From Terriglobia bacterium (GTDB lineage: Bacteria > Acidobacteriota > Terriglobia > UBA7540), in the NCBI GenBank assembly GCA_030038235.1, contig JASHPE010000306.1, forward strand, positions 1-44,156: a DNA stretch of 44,156 nt, in the 5' to 3' direction. The notes beneath the pieces were generated by a model that saw only the letters and a list, made by a program, of their open reading frames with translations, made no database searches and had not been told where the DNA came from. A program made the position numbers and the translations under genes. Positions 26,540-35,501 of this stretch are shown here, one piece after another; positions within the stretch are counted from its first letter, which is position 1; every line of letters begins with the position of its first letter.

Positions 26540-27226
26540 ATGAGTACCTCACTTCAGGCGATCGGAACTCTTGCCCCCGCCACGCGCGAGGATCTCAAGC
26601 GTCTCTTCACGGGACTCGAGGCGGCGGTGCTCTTTGCCTGCGCGCTGCTGGACATCTGGCGTTGGCAGCACAGCCACCCTCATCTTTGGATTGCGTTTCT
26701 GCCGGTCTTCGCTGCCAGCCATCTGCTGCATCGCGACACGATCGCCGATCTCGGGCTGGGTCGCGTCGAATTGGGCGCGAGCGCACGACTCGCGCTGCCC
26801 ATCATGCTGGCGTTCTACATTCCGATGGTGATCTTCGGGCTGGCCAGCGGACGCCTCCACCTGCTGTGGCCCGGCCGCGCCGCCGCGCTCTATTTCTTCG
26901 GCTACGGCTCATGGTGCGTAGTCCAGCAGTACCTGACGCAGTCGTACTTTCACAACCGTCTGATGCGCGCGATTCGTAATCGTCACGTCAGTTCGGCGCT
27001 GGTCGCGCTGATGTTCGGCGCCGCGCACATCCCAAATCCCGTGCTCATGGTCGTGACCACTCTCGCAGGATTCATCTTCTCCGAGGTGTTCGCGCGGCAC
27101 CGCAACATCTGGCCCTTGGCGCTGGCCCAGACCGTGGGCGGATTCCTGGTGGCGGCGCTCACGCCCGCGTGGCTGATCCACAATATGCGGGTCGGCCCGG
27201 GATATTTCTTCTGGGGAATCCGGTGA
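26540..27226 (+). CDS. CPBP-type membrane protein with altered first motif
   Basis: A 228-residue polytopic membrane protein of the CPBP (CAAX protease and bacteriocin-processing) family. Motif 2 is seen as LMFGAAHIPNP and motif 3 as ALAQTVGGFLVA. Motif 1, normally E-E-x-x-x-R, reads WCVVQQYLTQSYFHNRLMR: both Glu residues are replaced by Gln. In active members the first Glu is catalytic, so this protein may not be a protease or may use another residue. The start at 26540 is the first ATG close to the hydrophobic part; its ribosome site is weak. Confidence 0.72.
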   Translation: MSTSLQAIGTLAPATREDLKRLFTGLEAAVLFACALLDIWRWQHSHPHLWIAFLPVFAASHLLHRDTIADLGLGRVELGASARLALPIMLAFYIPMVIFGLASGRLHLLWPGRAAALYFFGYGSWCVVQQYLTQSYFHNRLMRAIRNRHVSSALVALMFGAAHIPNPVLMVVTTLAGFIFSEVFARHRNIWPLALAQTVGGFLVAALTPAWLIHNMRVGPGYFFWGIR

Positions 27227-27291
27227 GGCAAGCACTCGCTTGTGAGGTTTCGATCGCGCGCGCCTGTTTCCGTGGTGCCCGGCGGCCTGGG

Positions 27292-27756
27292 TCACTTACT
27301 CTCCGGCTCGTGCGGCCGTCCCATGGCGCTCATCTGCCGACGCCGGATGTCCAGCGACCCCGGCGCGCGCTCCTCCAGCCATTGCTCGTATCTCTGCGCC
27401 AGCTTCTCAAGGTGTTCATACATGTGCGGGTTCTTCAGGCGCTCGCGCATCGCGGCCGCCACCGCCTTGATCTTCTCAAAGACGGCCCAAAACTCGCTAT
27501 TGTTCTCAAAGAAGAATTGTTCCTGAATGAGACCGTGATTGACAATCGACGCGGCCATGGCCCAATACGATGTGACCATGCGGTAGTAAGCGTTCTCTTC
27601 CGATCCGGGCGGGCAGACGCGATCGAATTCCTCCATGTTTTGGGCGCGGAAAGTAAGCATGAACCACTCGCGGGCGCGGCGCAGCTTCTCCTCGCGCCGC
27701 AGGTCGTAAAGACGGAGCAACAGCTCGGCGTCATGATGATCCACGTTCGTGTGCAT
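27292..27756 (-). CDS. Conserved protein of unknown function
   Basis: A 154-residue soluble, mostly helical protein (MHTNVDHHDAELLLRLYDLR REEKLRRAREWFMLTF...). It resembles an uncharacterised acidobacterial family with an LYDLRRE motif, possibly of the DUF4760 kind; I am not sure of the name. GGAGGAGAAGGA directly before the ATG supports the start at 27756; the frame is open further upstream. It lies 126 nt downstream of the aminopeptidase gene on the same strand. Confidence 0.65.
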   Translation of the reverse strand: MHTNVDHHDAELLLRLYDLRREEKLRRAREWFMLTFRAQNMEEFDRVCPPGSEENAYYRMVTSYWAMAASIVNHGLIQEQFFFENNSEFWAVFEKIKAVAAAMRERLKNPHMYEHLEKLAQRYEQWLEERAPGSLDIRRRQMSAMGRPHEPESK

Positions 27757-27882
27757 TCCTTCTCCTCCGGCTCGCTCGATCCGAAAGCCGGCTTCCGCCC
27801 GCCCGCAAAAGCTCATGTTGCTGTCGAGCACCGAGCCGCCGGACGGAGAGCCGTTTCCGGTCATAAGGTCATCCACCATTGT

Positions 27883-30579
27883 TTACTTCGATCCCGCAGC
27901 GCCGGACGCCGCGGACTTCGAGCTGTAGTTCTGCAAGAACTCGGTCACGCTTGGCTGCTGTGCCTGCTTGTAGGCGATGCAGAGATCGATTCCTTCCAGC
28001 ATTTGCGCCAGGTTTCGAGGTCCGCCCGTGTACTTCGTCGAGCGGCCGTCGAAAAAGTTCTTGGCGTCCTGACGATGCTCCTGGTCGCAATAGCTTCCCG
28101 CGATGAAAGGCAGAAAGGAGCCGGTGTCGGTGGGAAACTTCGCAATCAGCGCGTCCCAGTTCTGCTTGACGAAGTCATAGGCCAGATCGCGCGTCTTCGG
28201 CGAGGACGCGGCGCCGAAGAGGATGTTGAGAGACTCACGACTGTCGAACTCGTTCGTAAGCACAATCGGCAACGCGGTGTTGGTGATGGCAGGATCCTGG
28301 AACAGGCCGAGGCAGGCGAGCAGCGTGCCCCGAATAGTGTCATCCTTCTCCTGCTTGGCTGCCACACGCATCCGGTCGAACAGCGCGCGATCGCCGTGCC
28401 GGGCGGCCGTTGTGAGCACCACGCCGATCATGTCCGGCTGGACGGCTCTGTGATCATCCAGCCATGCGCCCGCGAGTTTCTTCGCCTGAGCGATGGCATC
28501 CGGGTCTTCCACCTGATTGGCGAGCACGCCCTCCAGGGAAGGCCGCAAAAGGCGATTGTCGTCGCTCTCGCCCGATTTCGATTCCCATCCCAACTCGCGA
28601 GCTCGGGCTCCGTAGACATCGAGAAGATATTGACGGTAGCGGGGCAACAGGCTGGCCTCGACCATGTTGTCCTGCAGACCGGTGGTGAGCTCCATGGTCT
28701 TATCCACCACCTGCCGTGCCGGATCGTGAGCCAGAGGCGGCGCGAGTGCCAGCGCCTGCCCCAATGCGACCTTGCCGTTCCCCGTCAACGCGGCAATGTC
28801 GCCAATCATCGAGACTTTTTCCGGCAGCGAGAGGCTCTGATCCTCAATCTTCAGGAGCGACGTCAACTGATCTGGCGGGTAAAGGACGCGATAGTAGCCG
28901 TCGGCGTCGGCATTCGCATCGAGCCACTGTGGGCAGGAGCTTGCTTTCGTCAGCTCCATCTCGCCGGATTGCTGCTGGAGGAGCATGCACTGGCGCCCCT
29001 CTTCGCTGCCCGCCGGATAGCGCACGCACACCGGCACTTTCCAAAGTTGGTTGCCCGATCCCTCCGAGCCCAGCGGTAGAAATCGTTGCTGTGAGAGATC
29101 AAGTTTCGCTGATCCGCCGTTGCAATCCAATTTGGCCGAAATCAAGGGAACGCCGGGCTGATCGAGAAAGCTCGAAAAAGCTGCAGCGATGTCATGATCG
29201 TCACCGGCCAGCGCCGCCAGAAACTCCGCCGAGGTCGCGTTTCGCCATTCGTATTGTTTGAGGTAGCGTTGAATACCCCTGCGGAAGCGCTCCGGACCCA
29301 TGTAGTTTTCGAACATGTTGAGCAGCGCCGATCCCTTGTTGTAGGTGATCCCGTCGAAGGCGTTCGCGATGTCGTCGTTGCTCAGGATCGGCTGCCGCAC
29401 CTGGCGGGCGCTTCCCAGGCCGTCGTTGTACATCGCGCCCTGATATCCGTTCAACTCTCCGATGTTCATTTGCCATTCGGGGTGGTACTCGTTCACGATC
29501 TTGTTAGCCATCCAAGAGGCGAATCCTTCATTCAGCCAGATGTCGTCCCACCACGCCGTCGTCACAAGATCGCCGAACCATTGATGCGCCATCTCATGAG
29601 CGCAGACGCTCACCCACTCGTGCTGACGATTCAGCGTGTCCTCGTCGGGCTTCCGCAGGATGATGTAACCGGAGTGCGTGATCAGCCCCGGATGCTCCAT
29701 GGAGAGTCCGGAGAGCGGGACAGCGACTTCGTCGAGCTTGTCATAGGGATACGGGATGCCGAAATAGTTCTCGAGCAGGGTCAGGATCGGCCCCGAGGTT
29801 TCAGCAGCGTACTTCGCTTCGTCATCGCGGCCTTTCGGAACCACGATGCGAATCTTGGTGTTCTTCTTTCCGGCTGTGCCGGCGTCCACCAGGTCCAGGT
29901 TGCCGACGGTGAGGGCGACGAGGTAGCTCGGTAGCGGCGGCGTCTCGGCAAACTTTACCGTCTTCATGCCGTCGCCGGTGGCTGTTTCAGAAAGAATTGG
30001 CGTATTCGACAGCGCCACCTGGTCTTTCTTGACGTGAAGCGTCAATTGCCACGGCACTTTGAATCCCGGTTCGTCGAAGCAAGGAAAAGCGCGGCGCGCC
30101 CAGATCTCCTCAAATTGCGAGTACACATACCACTGGCCGCCGTCCTTCATCTGAAAGATGCCCTGCTGGTCCTTGCGATTGATTTCGCCCTGATAGGAGA
30201 CGTGCAGCGTGGCCGGGCCGGGTCCAACGGCGTGATCGAACTGGAAGCCCACATAGTCATGAGGCTCAGTCAGGATCTTGGCCGCCACGGCGCCACCATC
30301 GGTGACGAGCGAGGCGTTTTTGATTTGGAGTCGCTCGGCATTGAGCCAGAGAACCGGAGTCGCCTGCTTGAAATCGAGCTTGATCTCGACCGCGCCGGTG
30401 AAAGTGTCCTGATCGGGGATCACCGTCATATCGAGCGCATAGCGGACCGGCGCCACAACGTCACCGGGCAGCCGGAACTTCGGGGGGACCGAAGGATCGC
30501 TCGTCTGGGCCCTGGCGGAAATCAGCGTTCCGATCACCGCGAGGCACACCACAAGCGTTCGAATTGACGCTCTCTTCAT
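27883..30579 (-). CDS. Exported M1 family aminopeptidase
   Basis: An 898-residue zinc metallopeptidase with a signal peptide (ASIRTLVVCLAVIGTLISAR, cut near ARA-Q). The zinc site HEMAHQWFGD ... NEGFASWM is the H-E-x-x-H-x18-E signature of gluzincins. The substrate-binding G-A-M-E-N loop reads GLSMEHPG here, keeping the Glu. C-terminal parts match the ERAP1-like helical domain. It should remove N-terminal residues from peptides in the periplasm or outside the cell. AGGGAGGG lies just before the ATG at 30579. It fits with the other exported hydrolases in the window. Confidence 0.92.
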   Translation of the reverse strand: MKRASIRTLVVCLAVIGTLISARAQTSDPSVPPKFRLPGDVVAPVRYALDMTVIPDQDTFTGAVEIKLDFKQATPVLWLNAERLQIKNASLVTDGGAVAAKILTEPHDYVGFQFDHAVGPGPATLHVSYQGEINRKDQQGIFQMKDGGQWYVYSQFEEIWARRAFPCFDEPGFKVPWQLTLHVKKDQVALSNTPILSETATGDGMKTVKFAETPPLPSYLVALTVGNLDLVDAGTAGKKNTKIRIVVPKGRDDEAKYAAETSGPILTLLENYFGIPYPYDKLDEVAVPLSGLSMEHPGLITHSGYIILRKPDEDTLNRQHEWVSVCAHEMAHQWFGDLVTTAWWDDIWLNEGFASWMANKIVNEYHPEWQMNIGELNGYQGAMYNDGLGSARQVRQPILSNDDIANAFDGITYNKGSALLNMFENYMGPERFRRGIQRYLKQYEWRNATSAEFLAALAGDDHDIAAAFSSFLDQPGVPLISAKLDCNGGSAKLDLSQQRFLPLGSEGSGNQLWKVPVCVRYPAGSEEGRQCMLLQQQSGEMELTKASSCPQWLDANADADGYYRVLYPPDQLTSLLKIEDQSLSLPEKVSMIGDIAALTGNGKVALGQALALAPPLAHDPARQVVDKTMELTTGLQDNMVEASLLPRYRQYLLDVYGARARELGWESKSGESDDNRLLRPSLEGVLANQVEDPDAIAQAKKLAGAWLDDHRAVQPDMIGVVLTTAARHGDRALFDRMRVAAKQEKDDTIRGTLLACLGLFQDPAITNTALPIVLTNEFDSRESLNILFGAASSPKTRDLAYDFVKQNWDALIAKFPTDTGSFLPFIAGSYCDQEHRQDAKNFFDGRSTKYTGGPRNLAQMLEGIDLCIAYKQAQQPSVTEFLQNYSSKSAASGAAGSK

Positions 30580-30726
30580 AACACCCTCCCTGGTGGGATT
30601 CGAGTCAGACGCAAGGCGTACTGAGCAACGAAGCCCGGATACTCCTCCGGCTTGCCGGCCTGGCGCCGGCACGTCTTAGACTATACGCCATTTTTCGCGC
30701 CAGGGTTGCTCGAAGTCGGTGCTGTC

Positions 30727-30833
30727 CTGAATCCGACGTAAGGGGCGGCCACCCGTGGCCGCCCGATTGCCGCGTAATCTCTGGGGTGCCATTGGTGGGC
30801 GGCCACGGGGGACGGGCCCTACGTCGGAATCAG
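30727..30833. repeat. Long inverted repeat between M1 peptidase and GNAT-ArsC genes
   Basis: An arm of about 37 nt (30727-30764, beginning CTGAATCCGACGTA) is repeated in inverse form at 30797-30833 (ending TACGTCGGAATCAG). Both carry GGGCGGCCAC. The stop codon of the GNAT-ArsC gene lies inside the right arm. Such G/C-rich palindromes are dispersed intergenic elements in several phyla. Confidence 0.65.
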
Positions 30834-31756
30834 TCACTACCTAAACTGGGACTCTTCTCGATCTCCGCCAGAAGGTCCCGCACGTGGGCCTCAATCAGGT
30901 CGCGGGTGGCGCGGTAGCGATCGAGATCGCCGCTGAATGGATCGGGAATGCTCCATTCGATCACTCGACCTTTGAATCCAACCGGGACTGGACAGCGAAC
31001 CTCACAGCCCATCCCGACCACCACGTCCATCTCTGCAACCGGCACGTCTCTCAATCGTTTCGACCATTGCCCGTCGAGCGACAGACCTTTTTCACGCATC
31101 ACGGTGTAAGTGTCGCGAGCGATCCAGCCGAGTGGGGCCGAGCCGGCACTTGAGGCTTGCACCCGCCCTTGCCCGAGCTGGTTGGCGAAAGCCTCCGCCA
31201 TCTGGCTGCGGCAGGAGTTCCCGACACAGACAAAGAGAACCCGCATCCTGCGCGCACTCTCCGGCATCCCCGCGGACCCATGGTCACTGGCCGCGCGCTG
31301 CTTTTTGTAGATGTCCAAATCCACGATCTCCATCAGCCGTTCCGGCATCTTCGGCGACTCAAATCCAAACTGGCGGTAGAGGCCGTGGGCATCGCGCGTT
31401 CCCAAGCTGAAGCGGCGCAGGCCCTGCAGGTCCGGGTGCGACATGATCACTTCCATCAGCAGCTTGGAGAGCCCGCGTCCGCGATGCGACTCCAGGATAA
31501 AGACGTCGGCAAGATAGGCGAAGGTGGCGCGATCGGTGACAATGCGCGCGAAGCCTACCTGAGCGCCGTCTACGTAAACACCGAAGCAAAGCGAATTGCG
31601 GATAGCGCGCTCAAGAACTTCACGCGGGATGCCCTCGGACCAATAGGCCTGCGACAGAAATCCGTGGATCACGTCCAAGTCGAGTCGCGCTGGGTCTGTC
31701 GAGACCAGGATCTCGCCGCGGCGGCGCTCAACAGGCGAATTGTCAGCAGTCGCCAT
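30830..31756 (-). CDS. GNAT acetyltransferase fused to ArsC-like low-molecular-weight phosphatase
   Basis: A 308-residue fusion. Residues about 15-155 are a GNAT acetyltransferase (FGVYVDGAQVGFARIVTDRA, YLADVFILESHRGRGLSKLL with the acetyl-CoA R-G-x-G-L motif, and LYRQFGF). After a short linker, residues about 170-300 form a low-molecular-weight phosphatase/arsenate reductase domain with P-loop FVCVGNSCRSQMAEAF (C-x5-R), SSAGSAPLGWIARDT and the DPFSGDLDRYRATRDLI segment. Thioredoxin-coupled arsenate reductases of this type reduce As(V). Some GNAT proteins modify arsenic-containing compounds, so an arsenic role is plausible but inferred; a protein phosphatase is the alternative. The ribosome site is weak. 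Confidence 0.82.
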   Translation of the reverse strand: MATADNSPVERRRGEILVSTDPARLDLDVIHGFLSQAYWSEGIPREVLERAIRNSLCFGVYVDGAQVGFARIVTDRATFAYLADVFILESHRGRGLSKLLMEVIMSHPDLQGLRRFSLGTRDAHGLYRQFGFESPKMPERLMEIVDLDIYKKQRAASDHGSAGMPESARRMRVLFVCVGNSCRSQMAEAFANQLGQGRVQASSAGSAPLGWIARDTYTVMREKGLSLDGQWSKRLRDVPVAEMDVVVGMGCEVRCPVPVGFKGRVIEWSIPDPFSGDLDRYRATRDLIEAHVRDLLAEIEKSPSLGSD

Positions 31757-31766
31757 CAGGCCCTGA

Positions 31767-31844
31767 GAGCGCGGGCATCCTGCCCGCTCGCATTCCTAGA
31801 CTCGGCATCACTCCCCGTTGGGAGCGGGCAGGATGCCCGCGCTC
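31767..31844. repeat. Dispersed palindromic repeat, copy A
   Basis: A 23-nt arm at 31767-31789 and its exact reverse complement at 31822-31844 enclose 32 nt. The core of the right arm is GCGGGCAGGATGCCCGCGC. The same 23-nt arm recurs at 42598-42620. It lies between the GNAT-ArsC start and the CocE/NonD hydrolase stop. Confidence 0.75.
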
Positions 31845-31853
31845 CCAGGCGAC

Positions 31854-33800
31854 TCATTGCGGGATCACGGGCAAAATGACCGCCGAGGGATGCTGCCGGT
31901 CGTGATAAATCGTGTTGGTAGCGATCGCCATCCGCCGATTCGCGTTCAACGGCTCGCCGGTGTTGGGGTTCACATCGAAACGCGGAAAGTTGCTGCTGGA
32001 GATATCTATGCGAATCCGATGACCCTTCTTAAACACGTTGGACGTCGGGTAGAGGTGGATCGTGAACGGATAAATCGTGCCCGGCTTCATGAGTTCTGCA
32101 TGCTCCAGCGAGCTGCGGAAACGCGCGCGGATGATGCCGTCCTCGAGGTTCATGTCGATTCCACCGGGAAAATCTTGGTTCGGCGGATGCACGTCAATCA
32201 GCTTGGCGGTGAAGTCGGTGTCGGGCGCGCTCGACGACGCCCACAGCTTCACGTCGATGGGACCGGTCACCTCCATATCCTCCTCGAGCGGCGGGGTCAT
32301 GAAAACCAGCACGTCCTTGCGCGCCGAAAGCGGCAGTGCATCATGGCAATTCCAAACCGCGTCGCTGCAGCGCTGGTCCCAGGCGCCTTGCAACAGCATC
32401 CCGGCTCCTGACGATGTGTTGCCGCCGATGGTGGGCACTGGGTTGCGAGGATCGAAGTCATAAGTGGTGCTGCTGTCGCCTTCGGCCGGTTGTGAAGTGG
32501 AGAGCGACCCGTCTCCGTGGAGGTAGTACGGAGTCCATTTCGTGCGGGCGAGCGGCCACTCCTGCTCGTCGCGCCACACACCCCCGTGCATGTGGCGGCC
32601 GTCGGGAGTTTTTTCCTCACTGCCGCCACCCATGACGAAGATCTTCACGGGCGCCTCGCGATCCACGCCGTTGTCCTCGCCCTTCAGCCAATGGTCGAAC
32701 CAGCGCATGTGGAAAGCGTCACTGTCGAGAGCGGCAGACGGACCAAACTCCACCTGTCCCTGGCTATGCATCATGTGCTGCCCATGAATCCAAGGACCGA
32801 GAATCACCTTGATCGGTCCGCGCTTCGATTTCGCCAGCGCCATGTAACTCATGGTCGTCTGCAAAGCCCAAGAGTCGTACCAGCCGCCGATCAGATAGAC
32901 CGGCACGTCGGCATAGCGATCCATCTCATCGACCACATCGAAACCCGGCCGCTTCCAGGCTTCATCGTTCTCGCCGTGGCCCATCGCGTAGACCAACCAG
33001 TCCTCGTACTCGGGCGCAAGCTTGATCGGTGTAGTCCCTTTGCGGAGCGGCAACGCCAGCAAATATTGCTGGACGTGCTTTCCCGCGTCATCAAGCGCAG
33101 CCTTCGTGCCCGGGTCACGCGCCTCGCGGCTGCCCTCGGGCGCGCCCAGGGTGAATATCCAGTTCATAAAGCGCAACTCAAACGCTCCGCCGTTGCGCAT
33201 ACCGAAATATCCTGCGTTCGACACGGCGTCGACGGGCAACAGGGCCGCCAGACCGGGAGCGCCGGACTCCGCGAGCGCGTGCTGGGTGCCGCCCACGTAT
33301 GACGTGCCGACCATGCCGAAATGCCCGTTGCTCCACCGCTGCGCGACGAGCCACGCTGCGGTGTCATGGCCGTCGTCGACATCGTCGGTCATCATGTGCC
33401 AGACGCCTTGGGAGCCGAACCGTCCCCGGGTGTCCTGGCCCACATAGACGTACCCGCGGACGGCATAGTAAGCAGCCCGCGCCTCGGAGAAGTTCTTGTT
33501 GTAAGGCGTTCGCTCCAGGATGGCGGGAAACTTACCCTCCAGGCGGACACCGTCTTTAGCCGGGAAATAGACGTCTGTCGCCAGAGGCACACCATCGCGC
33601 ATCGGAACCATGACGTTCTTTTCGACGGTGAAGGTGTCGTTGGCTTGGCCCCCGGCCTGTTCCGCGCTCTGATAGGCGTGAGGCTTGTAGGCAGCCGATA
33701 AGAGAATCGCCGCAGCGGCCGCGAGAGTGGCGGCGGAAGGTCTGACGCCTGTGTGCCTCTGGGAAATCTTCCGGAATATCACCAGTCCCCCTTCCGGCAT
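31854..33800 (-). CDS. Exported CocE/NonD family hydrolase (X-Pro dipeptidyl-peptidase-like)
   Basis: A 648-residue alpha/beta-hydrolase with an N-terminal signal (PSAATLAAAAAILLSAAY). The S15 peptidase-like domain opens with VMVPMRDGVPLATDVYFP and has the nucleophile elbow MVGTSYVGGTQ (G-x-S-x-x-G), the acid region IGGWYDSWALQ and the His in ILGPWIHG. A C-terminal jelly-roll domain (MEVTGPIDVKLWASSSAPDT, GHRIRIDISSSNFPRFDVNP) is typical of X-Pro dipeptidyl peptidases and CocE esterases. It would cleave peptides, esters or acylated compounds outside the cytoplasm. GTG at residue 7 with GGGGG close upstream is an alternative start. Confidence 0.9.
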   Translation of the reverse strand: MPEGGLVIFRKISQRHTGVRPSAATLAAAAAILLSAAYKPHAYQSAEQAGGQANDTFTVEKNVMVPMRDGVPLATDVYFPAKDGVRLEGKFPAILERTPYNKNFSEARAAYYAVRGYVYVGQDTRGRFGSQGVWHMMTDDVDDGHDTAAWLVAQRWSNGHFGMVGTSYVGGTQHALAESGAPGLAALLPVDAVSNAGYFGMRNGGAFELRFMNWIFTLGAPEGSREARDPGTKAALDDAGKHVQQYLLALPLRKGTTPIKLAPEYEDWLVYAMGHGENDEAWKRPGFDVVDEMDRYADVPVYLIGGWYDSWALQTTMSYMALAKSKRGPIKVILGPWIHGQHMMHSQGQVEFGPSAALDSDAFHMRWFDHWLKGEDNGVDREAPVKIFVMGGGSEEKTPDGRHMHGGVWRDEQEWPLARTKWTPYYLHGDGSLSTSQPAEGDSSTTYDFDPRNPVPTIGGNTSSGAGMLLQGAWDQRCSDAVWNCHDALPLSARKDVLVFMTPPLEEDMEVTGPIDVKLWASSSAPDTDFTAKLIDVHPPNQDFPGGIDMNLEDGIIRARFRSSLEHAELMKPGTIYPFTIHLYPTSNVFKKGHRIRIDISSSNFPRFDVNPNTGEPLNANRRMAIATNTIYHDRQHPSAVILPVIPQ

Positions 33801-33813
33801 TTGTTGATGAGCT

Positions 33814-33888
33814 GCTGTAGCAGCGGTATCCTCACCGCCGAACTGCCTGTTGTTCCAGGGGCGGCGGTGAGGTCACCGGCGCTACAGC
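33814..33888. repeat. Inverted repeat between hydrolase and GloVer genes
   Basis: A 27-nt arm at 33814-33840 (beginning GCTGTAGC, ending CTCACCGCCG) faces an inverse arm at 33862-33888 with four mismatches. It may act as a bidirectional hairpin. It is another dispersed palindrome with a sequence unlike copies at 30727 and 31767. Confidence 0.6.
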
Positions 33889-33926
33889 CCGATTTCCACA
33901 CAGAATATTTAGCCGTGCCCTGGCGC

Positions 33927-35414
33927 TTACGGCCTGACGACGAAAGGCGCGTTGCTGCTCAGCGTGCCACCGGGCGTGACGACCTCGACGGCGCCCGTCG
34001 TGGCGCCTTCGGGTACGGTAGCCTCGATCTCGGAGTTTAAGAGCACCTTGAAGGTCGCTTCGACGCCGTTAAATGTGACACCGGTAGCGCCAGCCAGATC
34101 CGTGCCCAGGATCCTCACCCCTTCGCCGGTCCTGCCCGAGATGGGAACCGTTTCCACAAACGGACCCAGCCCAACGGACAGGGCAAAGATCGTGCCGCTC
34201 TTCCGGGCGCCCCCCAAGCCCGTCACGCCATAGAAGATTCCATTGGTGGCCTGGGTCATGGGTACGAGGATACCCCCGCCTTCGCCGGGTTCGAAGTTGT
34301 GCAAGACGGTGAGCGCCCCGCTCGATGTGATCCTGAAGATCGTGCCATTGCCGTTCGTTCCTCCGCCGCCCGTGGTGCCATAGAAGGCTCCATCGGAGCC
34401 TCTAACCAGACCGGCAAAGGGGTATTTACCGTCGGAACAAAGGCTCCGGGAACAGAAGCTGTGAACCACCGTCAGGACGCCTGCGGGTGTGATTTCGAAG
34501 ACTGTCCCGTAGCCATAGGCGCCGCCGCTATAGGTTGTCCCGTAGAAGTTGCCATCCGGCCCCTCCACCACTCCTCCGTAGGGACTTGCGCCATCCGGGC
34601 AACCGCTTTCGGTGCAAAAGTCGTGGAGCAGGGTGAATGTGCCGCCCAGCGTCATTTTGAAAATCGTGCCGCAGCCAACCGAAGCGCAGCTCGTGCTGGA
34701 TCCCCCTTCCAACATGGCGCCGTAAAGATTGCCATCGGTTCCCTGAATCATCCCGGCGATGGAATCGGCGCCGTCGGTGGCCCCGTCGAAGTTGAGCAGA
34801 GTGGTGAGTGCGCCGGCAGGCGTCATCTCGAAGGCGCTCCCATCAAAGTAGGTCCCGTAGGACGATGTGGTGCCGTAGAAGTTGCCGTTCCCGGCAAGCG
34901 CCAAACCCGCGATAGGGCCTGCGCCGTCCGCGCAGTTCTGCTGGGAGCAAAACGTGTAGAGGGTGGTCAGCTCGCCGGCCGAGGTGAAGCGAAAGATGGT
35001 GCCGCAGCCGCCGTAAATGCAGGGGTATTGCTTGCCTCCGCCTGAGGTGACGCCGTAAATGTTTCCGTCGGTCCCCAGAACCAGGGCCTCGCCGGGGCCG
35101 GCTCCGTCAGCGCAATTGGGTTCGGAGCAAAAGTTGTACACCGTCGTGAAAGCGCCGCCCGGAGTGATCTCAAAAAGCGTGCCGCAGCCGTTCGGGGCGC
35201 AGCCGGGGCCACCCTCGATGGTGCCGCCGTACAGGTTGCCGTTCGGGGCTTGAAGCAGCGCGGTGCTGGGATAAAAGCCGTCGTGGAAGTCGAAGGTGAA
35301 TAATGTGGTATAGGTCTGGGCAGCTAAGGCACCCGCAAAGGCAGCCGAGATCACCAAGGCCGCGCCAGCCCTTGCCCACCAACGTGCTTGTAACCGTGTT
35401 TTGGTTTCCCGCAT
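33927..35414 (-). CDS. GloVer/TIGR03803-type tandem-repeat exported protein (copy 2) with IPT/TIG domain
   Basis: A 495-residue protein with a signal sequence (AGAALVISAAFAGALAAQT) and eight or so repeats of the form G-T-I-F-x-I-T-x-x-G-x-L-T-T-L-Y-x-F-C-S-x-x-x-C-x-D-G-x-x-P-x-x-x-L...G-N-F-Y-G-T-T. Most repeats carry a Cys pair (FCSEPNCADG, FCSQQNCADG, FCTESGCPDG, FCSRSLCSDG) that could form a disulphide in each blade. The last 75 residues are an IPT/TIG-like domain (GVRILGTDLAGATGVTFNGV ... VVTPGGTLSSNAPFVVRP). GAGAGG 7 nt before ATG 35414 supports the start. It is probably a secreted beta-propeller; the ligand is unknown. Confidence 0.88.
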   Translation of the reverse strand: MRETKTRLQARWWARAGAALVISAAFAGALAAQTYTTLFTFDFHDGFYPSTALLQAPNGNLYGGTIEGGPGCAPNGCGTLFEITPGGAFTTVYNFCSEPNCADGAGPGEALVLGTDGNIYGVTSGGGKQYPCIYGGCGTIFRFTSAGELTTLYTFCSQQNCADGAGPIAGLALAGNGNFYGTTSSYGTYFDGSAFEMTPAGALTTLLNFDGATDGADSIAGMIQGTDGNLYGAMLEGGSSTSCASVGCGTIFKMTLGGTFTLLHDFCTESGCPDGASPYGGVVEGPDGNFYGTTYSGGAYGYGTVFEITPAGVLTVVHSFCSRSLCSDGKYPFAGLVRGSDGAFYGTTGGGGTNGNGTIFRITSSGALTVLHNFEPGEGGGILVPMTQATNGIFYGVTGLGGARKSGTIFALSVGLGPFVETVPISGRTGEGVRILGTDLAGATGVTFNGVEATFKVLLNSEIEATVPEGATTGAVEVVTPGGTLSSNAPFVVRP

Positions 35415-35501
35415 GTCTGAACCTCTCAATCGGTGCTACGCTTTGCAACTTCGGTAATCCCTCAGAAATCGCCCCGGTTCACTCCCCGCCGGCAACGGGA
35501 A

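Noticed and set aside
27169-29079. A 636-codon open frame on the plus strand opposite the M1 aminopeptidase
   Set aside because: It is the mirror of a high-G+C gene; the translation is rich in Arg, His and Leu and matches no family, while the minus strand has a full M1 signature.
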